Shown: positions 8,178-17,021 of the stretch, in pieces
Position numbering within the stretch: position 1 is the stretch's first letter
How the letters are laid out: every line of letters begins with the position of its first letter
Source of the DNA: Nitrosospira sp. Is2
GTDB taxonomy: Bacteria; Pseudomonadota; Gammaproteobacteria; Burkholderiales; Nitrosomonadaceae
Length of the DNA: 64,000 nucleotides
Direction: 5' to 3'
NCBI RefSeq assembly: GCF_033095785.1
Contig: NZ_CP137134.1
Location: 434,001-498,000, forward strand
Translations under genes and position numbers: made by a program
Notes under the pieces: model-generated
What the model saw: only the letters and a program-made list of their open reading frames with translations
The model's database searches: none
What the model was told of the DNA's origin: nothing

Positions 8178-9113
8178 ATGGCAGACATTCATCAGGGACA
8201 CTCCGCATTGGGGGACGTGGCCGCACGAACGCTGGCCAACGCCACCAAAACCGTCCCGCAGTTACGGCTCATCACGCCGCGCTGGTTTACCCACATGCTG
8301 CACTGGGTGCCCGTTGAAGCGGGTATCTACCGGGTCAACAAGGTAAAAGACCCCAACAAGATCACCGTGGACTGTTCACAGAGAGAGGAAGAACGCGAGT
8401 TCAATACGACTTTCGTGGATTACGAGGAGTGGGGGCGGGAGTACTACCTGAGCGCGGTCAACACGGTGGTGGACATCCACACCCGCGTTTCCGACCTGTA
8501 CAGCAGCCCGCACAACCAGATTCACGAGCAGGTTCGCCTTGCCATCGAAATTGTCAAGGAGCGGCAGGAGCGGGAGCTTCTAAATAACGAGGAGTATGGC
8601 CTGCTCAGAAACGTAGATAACGGCATGAAGATCAAAACCCGTACCGGCGCGCCTACGCCGGACGACATGGATGAACTGATTGCCCGCGTGTGGAAAGAGC
8701 CAGCGTTCTTCCTGGCACATCCCGCCGCCATTGCGGCGTTCGCGCGTGAATGCACGCGCCGTGGCGTCCCCCCGCCCACCATTTCGCTTTTCGGCTCTCA
8801 GTTCCTCACCTGGCGCGGCTTCCCGCTCATTCCGACCGACAAGATTGATGTTGTCGACGGCAAGACCGCCATCCTGCTGCTGCGCGTAGGGGAAAGCCGT
8901 CAGGGTGTCGTCGGGTTGTATCAGCCGGGACTGGCGGGAGAACAGGGCATGGGTTTGTCGGTGCGCTTCATGGGCATCAATCACAAGGCGATCTCGTCGT
9001 ATCTGATTTCACTCTATTGCTCGCTTGCGGTTCTCACGGAGGATGCCGCTGGCATACTTGAAAATGTCGAGGTTGGCAAATATCATGACTACAAGCATGA
9101 ATACGCCAAGTAA
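8178..9113 (+). CDS. Family 2A encapsulin shell protein (SrpI-like)
   Basis: This 311-residue protein matches the Family 2A encapsulins, HK97-fold proteins that self-assemble into an icosahedral protein shell; the Synechococcus member is SrpI. Recognisable stretches are TPRWFTHMLHWVPVEAGIYRVNKV (extended N-arm and E-loop side), ATFVDYEEWG-type (here TTFVDYEEWGREYYLS), SPHNQIHEQVRLAIEIVKERQE (spine helix) and TISLFGSQFLTWRGFPLIPTDK (A-domain). It lacks the cNMP-binding insert that marks Family 2B. Start ATG follows GGGAGAAAAAGAA. It is first in an operon with its cargo desulfurase, whose start overlaps the end of this gene by 29 bases. In characterised Family 2A systems the shell encloses a cysteine desulfurase, is induced by sulfur starvation (SrpI) or stores elemental sulfur. 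Confidence 0.93.
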   Translation: MADIHQGHSALGDVAARTLANATKTVPQLRLITPRWFTHMLHWVPVEAGIYRVNKVKDPNKITVDCSQREEEREFNTTFVDYEEWGREYYLSAVNTVVDIHTRVSDLYSSPHNQIHEQVRLAIEIVKERQERELLNNEEYGLLRNVDNGMKIKTRTGAPTPDDMDELIARVWKEPAFFLAHPAAIAAFARECTRRGVPPPTISLFGSQFLTWRGFPLIPTDKIDVVDGKTAILLLRVGESRQGVVGLYQPGLAGEQGMGLSVRFMGINHKAISSYLISLYCSLAVLTEDAAGILENVEVGKYHDYKHEYAK

Positions 9114-11472
9114 TCCGTTGGGGATAGGCGGATTGAACGAAGCGCCAGGCAATCTCCCGGACGTCGCGGAGCTTACCCGCCTTGCCAACGAATTTTATTC
9201 GACTCCCCCGGGATACTCCACGCCTCCCGGACAGCGCGTCACGGGGAAACCGTCCGGCGATGCCAGCGTGTCGCCGTCCGGCATAAGCGAAGCCGCCCCC
9301 TGGTCTTCCCCTGCTGCCTTCGAAACGCCATACAACGTCCCCCATTCTGCGGCAGCGGCGCACGTTCCGCCGTCTTTCGTTAATCATCGACCTGAGGGGA
9401 TACCGTCCGAGGTTCCCGGCTCGGATATGGCTGCCTCTCATCCCAGGGCCACCGCGGCCCACCCGGTTGCTCCCGAAGGCCCATATCATGTACCCCCTTC
9501 CGCCTCCGCTACGCCGTTTTCGCGGACGCCTGCACCCTCCCCGGTTGCCCCGAAGGGGCCATACGGCGTACCGCCCTCCGCCGCTGCGGCGCCTGTGCCG
9601 GGAACGCATGCAGCGTCCGCAATCGCTCCCGAGGGCCCATACCATATACCCCCTTCCGCTTCCGTCACGCCGTTTTCGCGGGCGCCTGCACCCTCCCCGG
9701 TTGCCCCAAAGGGGCCATACGGCGTACCGCCATCCGCTGCCGCAGCCCCTGTGCCGGGAACGCATGCAGCGTCGGCAATCGCTCCCGAGGGCCCGTACCA
9801 CGTGCCCCGTTCCGCTTCTGCTACGCCGTTTTCGCGAACGCCTGCTCCCTCCCCGGTCGCTCCAAAGGGACCATACAACGTGCCACCGTCCGCCGCAGCC
9901 GGGCCAGGCCCTGCTGGTTTCGCGCCATTCGCCGCGCAGGCAGGAGGATCGCATTATGCTATTCCCTATGCTGGCGCAGCCGCACAGGCAATGAACCTTC
10001 CGGAACCTCCGGCGTTCGGCACTGATATTCCATTTGCCGATACCGGCCCGTTTACAGGGTTTCCTGGCGTGCCTTCTGTCCTTCCATCCTATGAAATTCC
10101 TGGCAGCAATTCCGGAACCTCGGCTGGCACGGGCGCGCTGCCCATTCCTCGCACCGGTGAGCCGTCGTTCTATTTTCTCGAGGGTGCCACCCCGTTCGGC
10201 AGTGGCGCCCGGGCATCGGCGATGCCAGGGTTTACAGGAGCGCATCCCCCGTTTGACGCCAATGCCGTGCGACGCGACTTCCCGATCCTGGGTGAACGGG
10301 TAAACGGTCGCCCGCTGATCTGGCTGGACAATGCCGCCACCACGCAGAAGCCCCAGTCCGTCATTGATCGCCTGACGTATTTCTACCAGCACGAAAACTC
10401 CAACATCCACCGCGCCGCGCATGAACTCGCTGCGCGGGCCACCGATGCGTATGAGGGCGCGCGGGAAACCGTGCGCCGCTTCCTCAACGCGCCGTCGGCA
10501 GACGAGATCGTTTTTCTCAGGGGAACGACCGAGGCGATCAACCTTGTTGCTCACAGCTGGGGCCGGCAAAACGTCAGGGAAGGGGACGAAATCGTCATTA
10601 CCTGGCTGGAACACCACGCCAATATCGTCCCCTGGCAGCAGTTGTGCAACGCGGTAGGTGCGAAACTTCGCGTGGCGCCAGTGGACGACGATGGCCAGAT
10701 ATTGCTGGATGAATATCAGAAACTGCTCGGCTCGCGTACCAAAGTCGTGTCGCTCTCCCAGGTTTCGAACGCACTCGGCACCGTAACCCCAGCCCGGGAA
10801 ATGATCGAGATGGCGCACCGAGTCGGGGCCCGGGTGCTGGTGGATGGGGCGCAGTCCGTCTCGCACATGCGCGTAGACATGCAGCAACTCGATTGCGACT
10901 GGTTTGTTTTCTCCGGCCACAAGGTATTCGGTCCGACCGGGATTGGGGCCCTGTACGGTAAAAGGGACCTGCTCAATTCCACTCCCCCCTGGCAGGGAGG
11001 CGGCAACATGATCCAGAACGTCACCTTTGAGAAGACGGAATACCACGAGGCGCCGGCGCGTTTTGAGGCGGGGACGGGAAATATCGCGGATGCGGTGGGA
11101 CTTGGTGCTGCGCTAGAGTACGTGGAACGCATCGGCATCGACAACATCAACCGCTACGAGCATGAGTTGATGGCTTACGCGACACGCGGCCTCAGTACTG
11201 TTCCCGGGCTGCGGCTGATTGGCACGGCTAAGGACAAGGCAGGCGTGCTGTCCTTAGCACTCAAAGGATTCACCACCGAAGAGGTCGGCAGCGGATTGAA
11301 CGAGGCGGGAATCGCGGTACGCGCGGGACATCACTGCGCCCAACCGATCCTGCGCCGTTTCGGCCTGGAAACCACGGTACGTCCTTCATTGGCAATGTAC
11401 AACACGTTCGCGGATGTCGATGCTCTGGTGACGGCATTGCATCGCCTGCGCGGCGGACGTAATATTTTTTAA
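9085..11472 (+). CDS. Encapsulin cargo: SufS-type cysteine desulfurase with a long repetitive loading region
   Basis: The C-terminal half (about residues 390-795) is a complete group II cysteine desulfurase. The PLP lysine is K613 in FSGHKVFGPTG, the active cysteine is C751 in RAGHHCAQP, and LDNAATTQKP and TEAINLVAHSWG are present. It takes sulfur from L-cysteine, giving alanine and an enzyme persulfide. Residues 1-390 are Pro/Ala/Ser-rich and probably disordered, with one short predicted helix near the start (PDVAELTRLANEFY, 25-38). This is the cargo-loading type of N-terminus found in Family 2A cargos, but clearly longer than the roughly 200-225 residues I recall as usual. It carries a 156-bp tandem repeat. 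The start chosen is ATG 9085, with GAGG about 12 bases upstream; ATG 9097 is possible. The frame is also open upstream inside the shell gene to 9025, but that part is not family-like. No SufE or SufU partner is nearby. Confidence 0.93.
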   Translation: MTTSMNTPSNPLGIGGLNEAPGNLPDVAELTRLANEFYSTPPGYSTPPGQRVTGKPSGDASVSPSGISEAAPWSSPAAFETPYNVPHSAAAAHVPPSFVNHRPEGIPSEVPGSDMAASHPRATAAHPVAPEGPYHVPPSASATPFSRTPAPSPVAPKGPYGVPPSAAAAPVPGTHAASAIAPEGPYHIPPSASVTPFSRAPAPSPVAPKGPYGVPPSAAAAPVPGTHAASAIAPEGPYHVPRSASATPFSRTPAPSPVAPKGPYNVPPSAAAGPGPAGFAPFAAQAGGSHYAIPYAGAAAQAMNLPEPPAFGTDIPFADTGPFTGFPGVPSVLPSYEIPGSNSGTSAGTGALPIPRTGEPSFYFLEGATPFGSGARASAMPGFTGAHPPFDANAVRRDFPILGERVNGRPLIWLDNAATTQKPQSVIDRLTYFYQHENSNIHRAAHELAARATDAYEGARETVRRFLNAPSADEIVFLRGTTEAINLVAHSWGRQNVREGDEIVITWLEHHANIVPWQQLCNAVGAKLRVAPVDDDGQILLDEYQKLLGSRTKVVSLSQVSNALGTVTPAREMIEMAHRVGARVLVDGAQSVSHMRVDMQQLDCDWFVFSGHKVFGPTGIGALYGKRDLLNSTPPWQGGGNMIQNVTFEKTEYHEAPARFEAGTGNIADAVGLGAALEYVERIGIDNINRYEHELMAYATRGLSTVPGLRLIGTAKDKAGVLSLALKGFTTEEVGSGLNEAGIAVRAGHHCAQPILRRFGLETTVRPSLAMYNTFADVDALVTALHRLRGGRNIF
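9475..9900 (+). repeat. 156-bp in-frame tandem repeat, 2.7 copies, in the cargo-loading region
   Basis: Units begin at 9475, 9631 and 9787, exactly 156 bp apart, and encode 52 residues each; the third is incomplete. Each unit is itself two 26-residue half-units that open with EGPYH(V/I)P or KGPY(G/N)VP followed by PSA. Motif starts are at cargo residues 131, 157, 183, 209, 235 and 261, with a diverged one at 80 (ETPYNVPHSA). Copies differ by silent and conservative changes, so the array is not a very recent duplication. Confidence 0.9.
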
Positions 11473-11545
11473 CGCGGCACAGGGCGCAGAGCAAGGTAAA
11501 AAGGGTGAAATACAGGGAGGCTGGGCCCACCGCTGCGTTAATCCG

Positions 11546-11578
11546 CCGGACCCCGGAGAAGACTAATTCGGGGTCCGG
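11546..11578 (+). other. Intercistronic hairpin between desulfurase and epsC
   Basis: Arms CCGGACCCCG (11546-11555) and CGGGGTCCGG (11569-11578) form a perfect 10-bp stem with a 13-base loop. No T-run follows, so it is not a classical terminator. It could stabilise the upstream shell/cargo mRNA or lower expression of the downstream acetyltransferase. Confidence 0.55.
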
Positions 11579-11684
11579 CACTTCCGGTGCCGAGCGCGAC
11601 AACGGGTCGTCCCCATGACCTGTCCCTCTCCTCGCGCCGCAGACATTTTCTCCAAAGAAAAATGATGGATCTCCGTTAAAAGGC

Positions 11685-12593
11685 ATGCAGCGCAGTATTG
11701 ATGACATTGTCGCCGAGTTGCGGGCGGTACGGGTTGCGTCGCTGGAATACAGGCAACGCCGCGACCGACCGCCCAAGCTTCCGTCGCGCAAAGCCCTCGC
11801 GGGTATTGTGGAGGGATTAAGCGCCGCGTTGTTCCCTAACCGCTTGGGCCAGCCGGAACTCACCGATGCGGGCATTGATTATTACGTCGGCCATACGCTG
11901 GATGTGGCGCTGCGTGAGTTGCTGGTACAGGTAAGCCGCGAGTTGCACTTTGCCTCGCAACTGGAGACACTGGGCGATGCCGATCGCGAGCGTGCGACTG
12001 ATATTGTGCACGCATTCGCCAAACGCCTGCCGCACATTCGCGGCTTGCTGGACAGCGACATCCGCGCGGCTTATGAGGGAGATCCGGCAGCGCGGACGAT
12101 GGACGAGGTGCTCGTCTGCTATCCTGGCATTACCGCCGTCGCCCATTACCGGCTCGGGCACGAACTGCATAGCCTTGGCACTCCTCTCATCGCCCGCATG
12201 ATTTCGGAGATTGCCCACTCCATCACGGGCATCGAGATTCACCCCGGTGCGCAGATTGGGGGGAGTTTTTTCATTGACCATGGCACTGGGGTTGTCATTG
12301 GCGAAACAGCCATAATTGGCCAGCATGTGCGTCTATATCAGGCCGTAACACTCGGGGCTAAACGCTTTCCAGTGGATGAGCATGGGGCGCTGATAAAAGG
12401 CAATTTGCGCCACCCCATAGTCGAGGATGATGTAGTCATTTACGCGGGCGCCACCATTCTGGGCCGCATCACTATTGGACGTGGGTCAACCATCGGTGGC
12501 AACATCTGGCTTACGCGCAGTGTGCCCCCTGGCAGCAGCATTTCACAGGCGCAGGCACGTTACGAAGCATTTGAGGGTGGCGCCGGAATTTAA
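11685..12593 (+). CDS. epsC: Serine O-acetyltransferase, EpsC type
   Basis: This 302-residue protein has an N-terminal helical domain (DIVAELRAVRVAS...) and a C-terminal left-handed beta-helix of hexapeptide repeats: EIAHSITGIEIHPGAQIGGSFFIDHGTGVVIGETAIIG, VRLYQAVTLGAKRF and VIYAGATILG are parts of it. The catalytic His/Asp pair is in the HPGA and DHGTG segments. It transfers acetyl from acetyl-CoA to L-serine, giving O-acetylserine, the acceptor for sulfide in cysteine synthesis and the source of N-acetylserine, the CysB inducer. It lies 212 bp after the encapsulated desulfurase; the same association is known in other Family 2A loci. The ribosome-binding site is weak (AAAAGG). Cytosolic; whether it touches the shell cannot be told. 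Confidence 0.92.
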   Translation: MQRSIDDIVAELRAVRVASLEYRQRRDRPPKLPSRKALAGIVEGLSAALFPNRLGQPELTDAGIDYYVGHTLDVALRELLVQVSRELHFASQLETLGDADRERATDIVHAFAKRLPHIRGLLDSDIRAAYEGDPAARTMDEVLVCYPGITAVAHYRLGHELHSLGTPLIARMISEIAHSITGIEIHPGAQIGGSFFIDHGTGVVIGETAIIGQHVRLYQAVTLGAKRFPVDEHGALIKGNLRHPIVEDDVVIYAGATILGRITIGRGSTIGGNIWLTRSVPPGSSISQAQARYEAFEGGAGI

Positions 12594-12628
12594 TCCTTTA
12601 TCGATATTATTCTTGTCAAAATAACAAT

Positions 12629-13573
12629 ATGAATTTTCAACAGCTGCGCATCATCCACGAAACGGTCCGGCAGAACTACAACCTGACAGACGCGGCGAAT
12701 GCCCTGTTTACTTCCCAATCCGGCGTAAGCAAGCACATCAAGGATCTTGAAGATGAACTGGGGATCGAATTGTTCGTGCGCAAGGGCAAGCGCCTGCTGG
12801 GATTAACCGACCCCGGCAAGGAGTTGGTGAAGATCGTCGAGCGCATTTTGCTGGACGCAAAGAATGTCAAACGACTGGCCGAACAGTTCAGCAAGCGGGA
12901 CCAGGGCAGGCTCACTATCGCAACTACGCATACGCAGGCCCGCTATGCGCTGCCGTCAGTCGTCACCCAGTTCAAGAAAGCCTTCCCCCAGGTACATCTT
13001 GTCCTGCATCAATCCAGCCCGAGAGAAATTGTGTCGATGCTGCTCGATGGGCAGGCGGATATCGGTATTGCAACCGAGGCGCTGGAGAGCGCTGCGGAAC
13101 TGGCCTTATTTCCATACTATTCCTGGCATCATGCGGTCATCGTGCCACACGGACATCCACTTGAATCGGTTCGCCCGCTCACGCTGGAAGCTATTGCCGA
13201 GTTCCCCATCATCACCTATCACGAGGGATTTACCGGGCGGACGGGAATCGATCGGACGTTCGCGCAGGCAGGATTGGTGCTCGACATCGCCATGTCGGCC
13301 CTGGATGCGGACGTGATCAAGACTTACGTCGAACTCGGGCTTGGGGTAGGCATCGTCGCGTCAATGGCTTTCAACCCCGACCGCGATACCCGGCTCAATC
13401 TGCTCGATAGCTCGCACTTGTTCGAAAAACATACAACCAATATCTCCGTCCGGCGCGGCCATTATCTTCGGGGCTATGCTTACCGCTTCATCGAGTTCTG
13501 CCTGCCATCGCTGACCGAGGCGGCGGTTCGATCCGGCGTCAGGCCGGAGTTGGACGTGGAACTCGCCGATTAA
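12629..13573 (+). CDS. cysB: CysB/Cbl-type LysR transcriptional regulator
   Basis: This 314-residue protein has an N-terminal winged helix-turn-helix (FTSQSGVSKHIKDLEDELGI) and a ligand-binding domain with the CysB/Cbl hallmark TTHTQARYALP, then GQADIGIATEAL and LGLGVGIVASMAF. CysB proteins activate sulfate uptake and assimilation genes when N-acetylserine is present and sulfide is low. It is 35 bp after epsC and the last gene of the encapsulin cluster, pointing to local control of the cluster and perhaps of sbp. No clear Shine-Dalgarno precedes the ATG, so translation may depend on the upstream gene. It may be a second, specialised CysB paralogue; the rest of the genome is not visible. Confidence 0.9.
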   Translation: MNFQQLRIIHETVRQNYNLTDAANALFTSQSGVSKHIKDLEDELGIELFVRKGKRLLGLTDPGKELVKIVERILLDAKNVKRLAEQFSKRDQGRLTIATTHTQARYALPSVVTQFKKAFPQVHLVLHQSSPREIVSMLLDGQADIGIATEALESAAELALFPYYSWHHAVIVPHGHPLESVRPLTLEAIAEFPIITYHEGFTGRTGIDRTFAQAGLVLDIAMSALDADVIKTYVELGLGVGIVASMAFNPDRDTRLNLLDSSHLFEKHTTNISVRRGHYLRGYAYRFIEFCLPSLTEAAVRSGVRPELDVELAD

Positions 13574-13726
13574 GCGGCACAAGTTGATGCCGCAAATTTA
13601 TACCCCGGTTTATCACCCGTACCGTTCCGGCATGCCACGACTATCCGCCTTTTCCCGCGTTGTTGCTTTCAAAACATTACTGTTCAGGCGATCCGCGCCG
13701 CCCTGACTTTTGGGAAACAGCGACCC

Positions 13727-15136
13727 ATGAGCGATAACGTCTCCTCACCAACAAAAATAATTACGATCATTGGCGCCGGTTTCTGTGGCGCTCTCACTGC
13801 TGTCAATATCCTTCGCCGGAATCCGGGAGCGACGGTACGTATCGTTCTTGTTGACCGCAGCACCCGGCCGGGCCGGGGACTTGCTTATGGGACCTGGGAC
13901 GATAATTTTTTATTGAATGTGCCGGCCGGCAATATGAGTGCGCTGCCGGACGACCCCAACCATTTCGTGCAGTTTTGCCAGAACATTGATCCTGCATTCA
14001 ATTCCGCAACGTTTGTGTCAAGACGGCTTTATGGTGATTATCTGGAGCTCACCCTGCAACAGGCGGCAGAACAAAGTGGCGGAACGCCGTTCGAACAGGT
14101 GCGCGGCGAGGCCGTCTCGATTCGGAAGCGCCCCGAGGATGATAGCTATCAGATCGATCTGGCGAATGGACGAAGCATCCGGTCCCATCAGGTTGTTCTT
14201 GCCCTCGGGCATTTTCCCCCTTCCACCCCCGCTGCCATTAGCGGACTCCATGAAAGCGGCGTATATATCGGCAATCCGTGGGATTCTGTTGTGCTTGAGC
14301 GCACGAATGGAGAGGCTCCGGTCGCGATCCTGGGTACAGGGCTGACCGCGTTCGACGTGTTGTTCCGCCTCACCATCAGCAGCAGCACACGGAAAGTCTA
14401 CCTGATCTCGAGACATGGGCTTTTTCCCCAGCCCCACCGTTTCAATCCAAAACCGCCCGCCGCGGCCGGTTTTCCGTCATTTCTCGAAAATTTGCCCGTA
14501 ACCGTGCGCGCCTATTTTCACGCCCTACGGCTGGAGATCAGGAAAAATGCCGCAAACGGGGGCGACTGGCGTGACACGATCAACCTGTTGCGTCCCCACA
14601 CGCCCCTCATATGGCAGCGATTTTCAGTGGAAGAACGGAAGAAATTTCTTTCCCGCGCTGTCGCGTATTGGGACATACACCGCCATCGGCTCGCACCGGC
14701 CGCGCATTTACGCCTTAGAAACATGCGCGAATCGGGGCAAGTGGAAGCGGTAGCCGGCCAGATCCAGGGCTATGAAGTAAAGGGCGGCAACGTATCGATC
14801 AGAATACGGGAGAGGCATACCGGCCAACCCAAGGAGCTCGATGTCAGCCGCTTGGTGAACTGCACCGGCCCAACCTGCGATATCAGCAAGGTAACGCTAC
14901 CACTGATCGCCCAGTTGAGAGACGAAGGCTACCTGAAGCAGGACCCCACAAGGCTGGGGTTCGAAGTGAATGATGAGTACCAGGTAGTCGATCGCGGTGG
15001 GGCGCCTGCAGACAACCTTTTCTATATCGGTCCCATGCTGAAGGCCGGCCTGTGGGAAGCAATCGCAGTTCCTGAACTGAGGGTGCACGCGCGGCGTCTG
15101 GCAGAATTCCTGACGAGCGAACTCTCCCAGAAATAA
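13727..15136 (+). CDS. FAD/NAD(P)-binding protein (NAD_binding_9 / YdhS-like)
   Basis: This 469-residue protein opens with an FAD-binding Rossmann motif (IIGAGFCGALTAVNIL) and then VLVDRSTRPGRGLAYGTWDDNFLLNVPAGNMSALPDDP, typical of the FAD-NAD(P)-binding family of E. coli YdhS. A second nucleotide-binding segment (VAILGTGLTAFDVLF) lies near residues 203-217, and TGPTCDISKVTLP is near the C-terminus. The reaction of this family is not established. It follows the CysB gene by 150 bp on the same strand; a role in sulfur redox chemistry is only a guess from location. No signal peptide. It converges on the ABC exporter gene. Confidence 0.8.
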   Translation: MSDNVSSPTKIITIIGAGFCGALTAVNILRRNPGATVRIVLVDRSTRPGRGLAYGTWDDNFLLNVPAGNMSALPDDPNHFVQFCQNIDPAFNSATFVSRRLYGDYLELTLQQAAEQSGGTPFEQVRGEAVSIRKRPEDDSYQIDLANGRSIRSHQVVLALGHFPPSTPAAISGLHESGVYIGNPWDSVVLERTNGEAPVAILGTGLTAFDVLFRLTISSSTRKVYLISRHGLFPQPHRFNPKPPAAAGFPSFLENLPVTVRAYFHALRLEIRKNAANGGDWRDTINLLRPHTPLIWQRFSVEERKKFLSRAVAYWDIHRHRLAPAAHLRLRNMRESGQVEAVAGQIQGYEVKGGNVSIRIRERHTGQPKELDVSRLVNCTGPTCDISKVTLPLIAQLRDEGYLKQDPTRLGFEVNDEYQVVDRGGAPADNLFYIGPMLKAGLWEAIAVPELRVHARRLAEFLTSELSQK

Positions 15137-15191
15137 AAAAGCAACACTACTAGCGAGTAGGCTTTCGATGTTCAAGCATACTCCACCGCTA

Positions 15192-17021
15192 CTAGACATC
15201 TTCACCCAGGAAGCCGCCGCTCTGGTGGCTCCACAGGCGGGCATAGAGACCGCCGCTCTCGATGAGCGCCTGATGAGTCCCTTCCTCCACGATCCGGCCC
15301 TTGTCCACCACAATCAGCCGGTCCATCGCCGCAATCGTCGACAGGCGGTGGGCGATGGCGATGACGGTCTTGCCTTCCATCAACCGGTATAAACTCGACT
15401 GTATGACCGATTCCACTTCCGAGTCCAACGCGCTCGTGGCTTCGTCCAGCAGGAGAATAGGCGCGTCCTTGAGCATGACCCGGGCGATCGCGATCCGTTG
15501 GCGCTGCCCGCCGGAAAGTTTCACGCCGCGCTCGCCCACGTGCGCATCGTAGCCCGCGCGTCCCACGGGATCAGTCAGGCTCATGATAAAGTCATGTGCC
15601 TCGGCTCTTTTCGCCGCGGCGATCATATCCGCGTCCGTCGCACCCGGTTTGCCGTATAAGAGATTCTCCCGCACCGAACGATGCATGAGCGAAGTATCCT
15701 GGGTGACCATTCCGATATTGGCGCGCAGGCTATTCTGGGTAACATATTTGATATCCTGATCATCGATCGATATACGCCCCTGCTCGATGTCATAAAACCT
15801 CAGCAACAGATTGACGAGTGTCGATTTACCCGCGCCCGAACGACCAACGAGTCCGATTTTCTCGCCCGGTCTGGCGTGGAGCGAAAGATGATCGATGACA
15901 GGCGTCGTTCCGCCGTAACAGAACAAAACATCCTCGAACCGAATGTCGGCCTTGCGGATTCGCAGGGGTTTCGCTTCGGGAAAATCCGTCACCACATGCG
16001 GACGGGATAATGTTTCGATCCCATCCTGCACGGTGCCGACCTGTTCAAATAACGTCGCCATTTCCCACATTACCCAGTGCGACATGCCGTTGAGCCGCAG
16101 CGCCATCGCGCAAGCCGCCGCCACCGCACCCACGCCTATCGCGTTATCGGCCCACAACAGCAATGCGACCGCGGTCGCGCTGATGATCAGAAGCGCCCCC
16201 ATGATCTGATTGACGATTTCAAAGGTGGTCACCAATCGCATCTGCTTGTATACCGTCTTTAGAAAATCCTGCATGGCCGATCTCGCGTAACCCGCTTCCC
16301 TGCCTGTGTGCGAAAAGAGCTTTACGGTAGCGATATTTGTGTACGCATCGCTGATGCGCCCCGTCATGAGCGCGCGCGCGTCGGCCTGGGATTGAGAAAC
16401 CCGGCTCAGCCGTGGTACGAAAAACCGCAATGCGCCCGCATAGAGAATGAACCAGCCGATAAAAGGCAGGGACAGCCAGCCGCTGAAATTACCTACCACC
16501 ACAACGAGGGTGAAAAAGTAAATCGTCACATAGACCAGGATATCGCCGAGAATGAAGCAGACATCCCGCAGCGCCAGCGCAGTTTGCATCACCTTGGCCG
16601 CCACGCGGCCGGCAAATTCGTCCTGGTAAAAATTCATGCTCTGGTTAAGCATCAGGCGGTGGAAGTTCCAACGCAACCGCATCGGAAAGTTGCCGCCCAG
16701 CACCTGGTGCTTGAACAGGTTTTGCAATCCCACCAATATGGGGCTGGCAGCCAATAATCCGGCGAACAGAAGCAACGTCGTTCGCTCCTGCTCCCACAAC
16801 AGGGCGGGGGGTATGCGGCTCAGCCAATCCACCACTTTTCCCAGAATGGCGAACAACAACGCCTCAAATGCGCCTATCGCGGCCGTAAGCAAGGTCATCC
16901 CGACCAGATAGCGCCGGACCCCGCTGGTGGCTTCCCATACAAAAGCCAGGAATCCCTTCGGCGGAACCCGGTCCACGATATCGGGATAGGGATACAGCTT
17001 TTTTTCGAAATAATTAAACAT
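15192..17021 (-). CDS. ABC exporter, fused membrane and ATPase domains (MsbA-like half-transporter)
   Basis: This 609-residue half-transporter has about six membrane helices in residues 35-320 and an ATPase domain in 355-600. Walker A is GLVGRSGAGKST, the signature LSGGQRQRIAIAR, Walker B ILLLDEATSALDSE, and the switch histidine lies in AIAHRLSTIA. It should act as a homodimer or with a paralogue to move a lipid, peptide or drug-like substrate outward. The substrate cannot be read from sequence. It is a single-gene unit convergent with the FAD protein. The motif for a peptidase (C39) domain is absent. Confidence 0.9.
   Translation of the reverse strand: MFNYFEKKLYPYPDIVDRVPPKGFLAFVWEATSGVRRYLVGMTLLTAAIGAFEALLFAILGKVVDWLSRIPPALLWEQERTTLLLFAGLLAASPILVGLQNLFKHQVLGGNFPMRLRWNFHRLMLNQSMNFYQDEFAGRVAAKVMQTALALRDVCFILGDILVYVTIYFFTLVVVVGNFSGWLSLPFIGWFILYAGALRFFVPRLSRVSQSQADARALMTGRISDAYTNIATVKLFSHTGREAGYARSAMQDFLKTVYKQMRLVTTFEIVNQIMGALLIISATAVALLLWADNAIGVGAVAAACAMALRLNGMSHWVMWEMATLFEQVGTVQDGIETLSRPHVVTDFPEAKPLRIRKADIRFEDVLFCYGGTTPVIDHLSLHARPGEKIGLVGRSGAGKSTLVNLLLRFYDIEQGRISIDDQDIKYVTQNSLRANIGMVTQDTSLMHRSVRENLLYGKPGATDADMIAAAKRAEAHDFIMSLTDPVGRAGYDAHVGERGVKLSGGQRQRIAIARVMLKDAPILLLDEATSALDSEVESVIQSSLYRLMEGKTVIAIAHRLSTIAAMDRLIVVDKGRIVEEGTHQALIESGGLYARLWSHQSGGFLGEDV

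Noticed and set aside
8178..9113. Shell gene as a prophage capsid
   Set aside because: It has the HK97-type fold relation, but no phage genes are nearby and the cargo is the known Family 2A partner.
9475..9900. CRISPR-like or insertion-type repeat array
   Set aside because: The 156-bp repeats are in frame inside a protein gene with silent differences; there are no spacers.
9034..11046. 670-codon reverse open frame
   Set aside because: Antisense to the desulfurase cargo gene; Arg/Gly-rich, no ribosome site, and the repeats are better explained by the forward protein.
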